Source of the DNA: Nemopilema nomurai
Taxonomy: Eukaryota > Cnidaria > Scyphozoa > Rhizostomeae > Rhizostomatidae
DNA: 64,000 nt
Direction of reading: 5' to 3'
NCBI GenBank assembly: GCA_003864495.1
Contig: ML133394.1
Location: 2,480,001 to 2,544,000, forward strand
Each line of letters starts with the position of its first letter. Position 1 is the first letter of the stretch. Below, in pieces: positions 61,001-64,000 of this stretch. A program made the translations under genes and the position numbers. The notes under the pieces were generated by a model. That model searched no databases. It saw only the letters and a program-made list of their open reading frames with translations, and was not told the DNA's origin.

Positions 61001-64000
61001 GAAATGATGCAGTTATATATCAAAAAGGATATTCAGCTGCAAAGATGGTGGATATTATTGCTTAGTATGGCTGTTCAACCTTCTTCGCATAAAAATCGTC
61101 ATCGAAATGGAAATGATGCAGTTCTATACCAAAAAGGATATTCAGCTGCTAAGATGGTGGATATTATTGCTAAGTATGGTTGTTCAACCTTCCTCGCACA
61201 AAAATCGTCATTGAAGTGGAAATAATGCAGTTATACATCAAAAAGGATATTCAGCTGCAAAGATGGTGGATATTATTGCTTAGTATGGCTGTTCAACCTT
61301 CTTCGCACAAAAATCGTCATTGAAGTGGAAATGATGCAGTTATATATCAAAAAGGATATTCAGCTGCAAAGATGGTGGATATTATTGCTTAGTATGGCTG
61401 TTCAACCTTCTTCGCACAAAATCGTCATTGAAGTGGAAATGATGCAGTTATATATCAAAAAGGATATTCAGCTGCAAAGATGGTGGATATTATTGCTTAG
61501 TATGGCTGTTCAACCTTCTTCGCACAAAATCGTCATTGAAGTGGAAATGATGCAGTTATATATCAAAAAGGATATTCAGCTGCAAAGATGGTGGATATTA
61601 TTGCTTAGTATGGCTGTTCAACCTTCTTCGCACAAAAATCGTCATTGAAGTGGAAATGATGCAGTTATATATCAAAAAGGATATTCAGCTGCAAAGATGG
61701 TGGATATTATTGCTTAGTATGGCTGTTCAACCTTCTTCGCACAAAATCGTCATTGAAGTGGAAATGATGCAGTTATATATCAAAAAGGATATTCAGCTGC
61801 AAAGATGGTGGATATTATTGCTTAGTATGGCTGTTCAACCTTCTTCGCACAAAATCGTCATTGAAGTGGAAATGATGCAGTTATATATCAAAAAGGATAT
61901 TCAGCTGCAAAGATGGTGGATATTATTGCTTAGTATGGCTGTTGTCAACCTTCTTCGCACAAAAATCGTCATTGAAGTGGAAATGATGCAGTTATATATC
62001 AAAAAGGATATTCAGCTGCAAAGATGGTGGATATTATTGCTTAGTATGGCTGTTCAACCTTCTTCGCACAAAATCGTCATTGAAGTGGAAATGATGCAGT
62101 TATATATCAAAAAGGATATTCAGCTGCAAAGATGGTGGATATTATTGCTTAGTATGGCTGTTCAACCTTCTTCGCACAAAAATCGTCATTGAAGTGGAAA
62201 TGATGCAGTTATATATCAAAAAGGATATTCAGCTGCAAAGATGGTGGATATTATTGCTTAGTATGGCTGTTCAACCTTCTTCGCACAAAAATCGTCATTG
62301 AAGTGGAAATGATGCAGTTATATATCAAAAAGGATATTCAGCTGCAAAGATGGTGGATATTATTGCTTAGTATGGCTGTTCAACCTCTTCGCACAAAAAT
62401 CGTCATTGAAGTGGAAATGATGCAGTTATATATCAAAAGGATATTCAGCTGCAAAGATGGTGGATATTATTGCTTAGTATGGTGTTCAACCTTCTTCGCA
62501 CAAAAATCGTCATTGAAGTGGAAATGATGCAGTTATATATCAAAAAGGATATTCAGCTGCAAAGATGGTGGATATTATTGCTTAGTATGGCTGTTCAACC
62601 TTCTTCGCACAAAAATCGTCATTGAAGTGGAAATGATGCAGTTATATATCAAAAAGGATATTCAGCTGCAAAGATGGTGGATATTATGCTTAGTATGGCT
62701 GTTCAACCTTCTTCGCACAAAATCGTCATTGAAGTGGAAATGATGCAGTTATATATCAAAAAGGATATTCAGCTGCAAAGATGGTGGATATTATTGCTTA
62801 GTATGGCTGTTCAACCTTCTTCGCACAAAAATCGTCATTGAAGTGGAAATGATGCAGTTATATATCAAAAAGGATATTCAGCTGCAAAGATGGTGGATAT
62901 TATTGCTTAGTATGGCTGTTCAACCTTCTTCGCACAAAATCGTCATGAAGTGGAAATGATGCAGTTATATATCAAAAAGGATATTCAGCTGCAAAGATGG
63001 TGGATATTATTGCTTAGTATGGCTGTTTCAACCTTCTTCGCACAAAAATCGTCATTGAAGTGGAAATGATGCAGTTATATATCAAAAGGATATTCAGCGC
63101 TGCAAAGATGGTGATATTATTGCTTAGTATGGCTTCAACCTTCTTCGCACAAAAATCGTCATTGAAGTGGAAATGATGCAGTTATATATCAAAAAGGATA
63201 TTCAGCTGCAAAGATGGTGGATATTATTGCTTAGTATGGCTGTTCAACCTTCTTCGCACAAAAATCGTCATTGAAGTGGAAATGATGCAGTTATATATCA
63301 AAAAGGATATTCAGCTGCAAAGATGGTGGATATTATTTAGTATGGCTGTTCAACTCCTTCTTCGCACAAAAATCGTCATTGAAGTGGAAATGATGCAGTT
63401 ATATATCAAAAAGGATATTCAGCTGCAAAGATGGTGGATATTATTGCTTAGTATGGCTGTTCAACCTTCTTCGCACAAAAATCGTCATTGAAGTGGAAAT
63501 GATGCAGTTATATATCAAAAGGATATTCAGCTGCAAATGGTGGATATTATTTAGTATGGCTGTTCAACCTTCTTCGCACAAAAATCGTCATTAAGTGGAA
63601 ATGATGCAGTTATATATCAAAAAGGATATTCAGCTGCAAAGATGGTGGATATTATTGCTTAGTATGGCTGTTCAACCTTCTTCGCACAAAATCGTCATTG
63701 AAGTGGAAATGATGCAGTTATATATCAAAAAGGATATTCAGCTGCAAAGATGGTGGATATTATTCTTAGTATGGCTTGTTCAACCTTCTTCGCACAAAAA
63801 TCGTCATTGAAGTGGAAATGATGCAGTTATATATCAAAAAGGATATTCAGCTGCAAAGATGGTGGATATTATTGCTTAGTATGGCTGTTCAACCTTCTTC
63901 GCACAAAAATCGTCATTGAAGTGGAAATGATGCAGTTATATATCAAAAGGATATTCAGCTGCAAAGATGGTGGATATTATTGCTTAGTATGGCTTTCAAC
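55019..64000. repeat. 109-bp satellite array, about 82 copies, continuing past the window
   Basis: Direct tandem repetition with period 109. The spacing of the GGATATTCAGCTGCAAAGAT block is exactly 109 at 57782, 57891 and 58000. Unit landmarks in order: GAAGTGGAAATGATGCAG, TTATATATCAAAAAGGATAT, CAGCTGCAAAGATGGTGGAT, TTAGTATGGCTGTTCAACCT and CTTCGCACAAAAATCGTCAT. The left edge (to about 55.9 kb) is diverged, with alternating variants such as TATGGTTG/TATGGCTG and ATTACTT/ATTGCTT. The core (about 57.7-59.9 kb) is nearly uniform. Units of 107-108 bp arise from loss of one A in AAAAA or of one T in ATTATTGC. Open frames of up to 293 codons across the array come from 108-bp units and are not counted as genes. 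Confidence 0.99.

Noticed and set aside
55601..63810. Many open frames of 70-293 codons within the satellite
   Set aside because: They repeat the same short peptide in shifting phases and exist only where units are 108 bp long or where three units keep phase; no start or gene structure, so they are not annotated as genes.
55019..64000. Array considered as CRISPR
   Set aside because: Units are contiguous direct repeats without unique spacers, in eukaryotic DNA.
1..64000. tRNA, rRNA and snRNA genes
   Set aside because: No cloverleaf with matching A and B boxes and no rRNA-like conserved blocks were recognised by eye; a dedicated covariance-model scan would be needed to exclude them fully.

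Overview
This is a window of nuclear DNA from an animal: AT-rich, with split genes, GT-AG introns, long non-coding stretches and many short transposon remnants. The gene set (PRDM13, MEAF6, mitochondrial ornithine carbamoyltransferase, an orphan class A GPCR) and the LINE remnant fit a non-insect invertebrate. A cnidarian, probably anthozoan, is my best guess; no single marker proves it.

Layout. 1-3.2 kb: nothing recognisable. 3.2-4.9 kb (+): the last coding exon of a PRDM13-type transcription factor, a long disordered region followed by three C2H2 fingers; the PR domain is not in the window. 5-13.9 kb: non-coding DNA with three short repeat elements (a terminal-inverted-repeat element at 7.5 kb, a fold-back repeat at 8.7-9.1 kb, a hAT-like element at 11.3 kb) and two weak candidate exons at 9.4-10.1 kb. 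13.9-19.8 kb (-): a complete seven-exon MEAF6 (NuA4/HBO1/MOZ complex subunit). 21.4-30.1 kb (-): a complete eleven-exon OTC gene, 347 codons with a mitochondrial presequence. I assembled both genes exon by exon, and the reading phase matches at every junction. 30-47 kb: gene-poor, with four copies of one TA-flanked MITE family within 10 kb plus related elements. 47.8-48.8 kb (+): an intronless-coding rhodopsin-like GPCR. 52.4-53.9 kb (-): a decayed, 5'-truncated LINE. 55.0 kb to the end: about 82 tandem copies of a 109-bp satellite that runs out of the window.

The genes do not form a functional unit. OTC is a mitochondrial urea/arginine-cycle enzyme, MEAF6 a chromatin acetyltransferase subunit, PRDM13 a developmental transcription factor, and the GPCR a surface receptor. 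The most unusual material is the satellite. One divergent copy reads through a full unit as a helix-turn-helix-like peptide, which raises the possibility that the repeat came from a transposase fragment. One block of units also keeps an open frame through alternative one-base deletions. Function is inferred from sequence features read by eye; no database search was possible.
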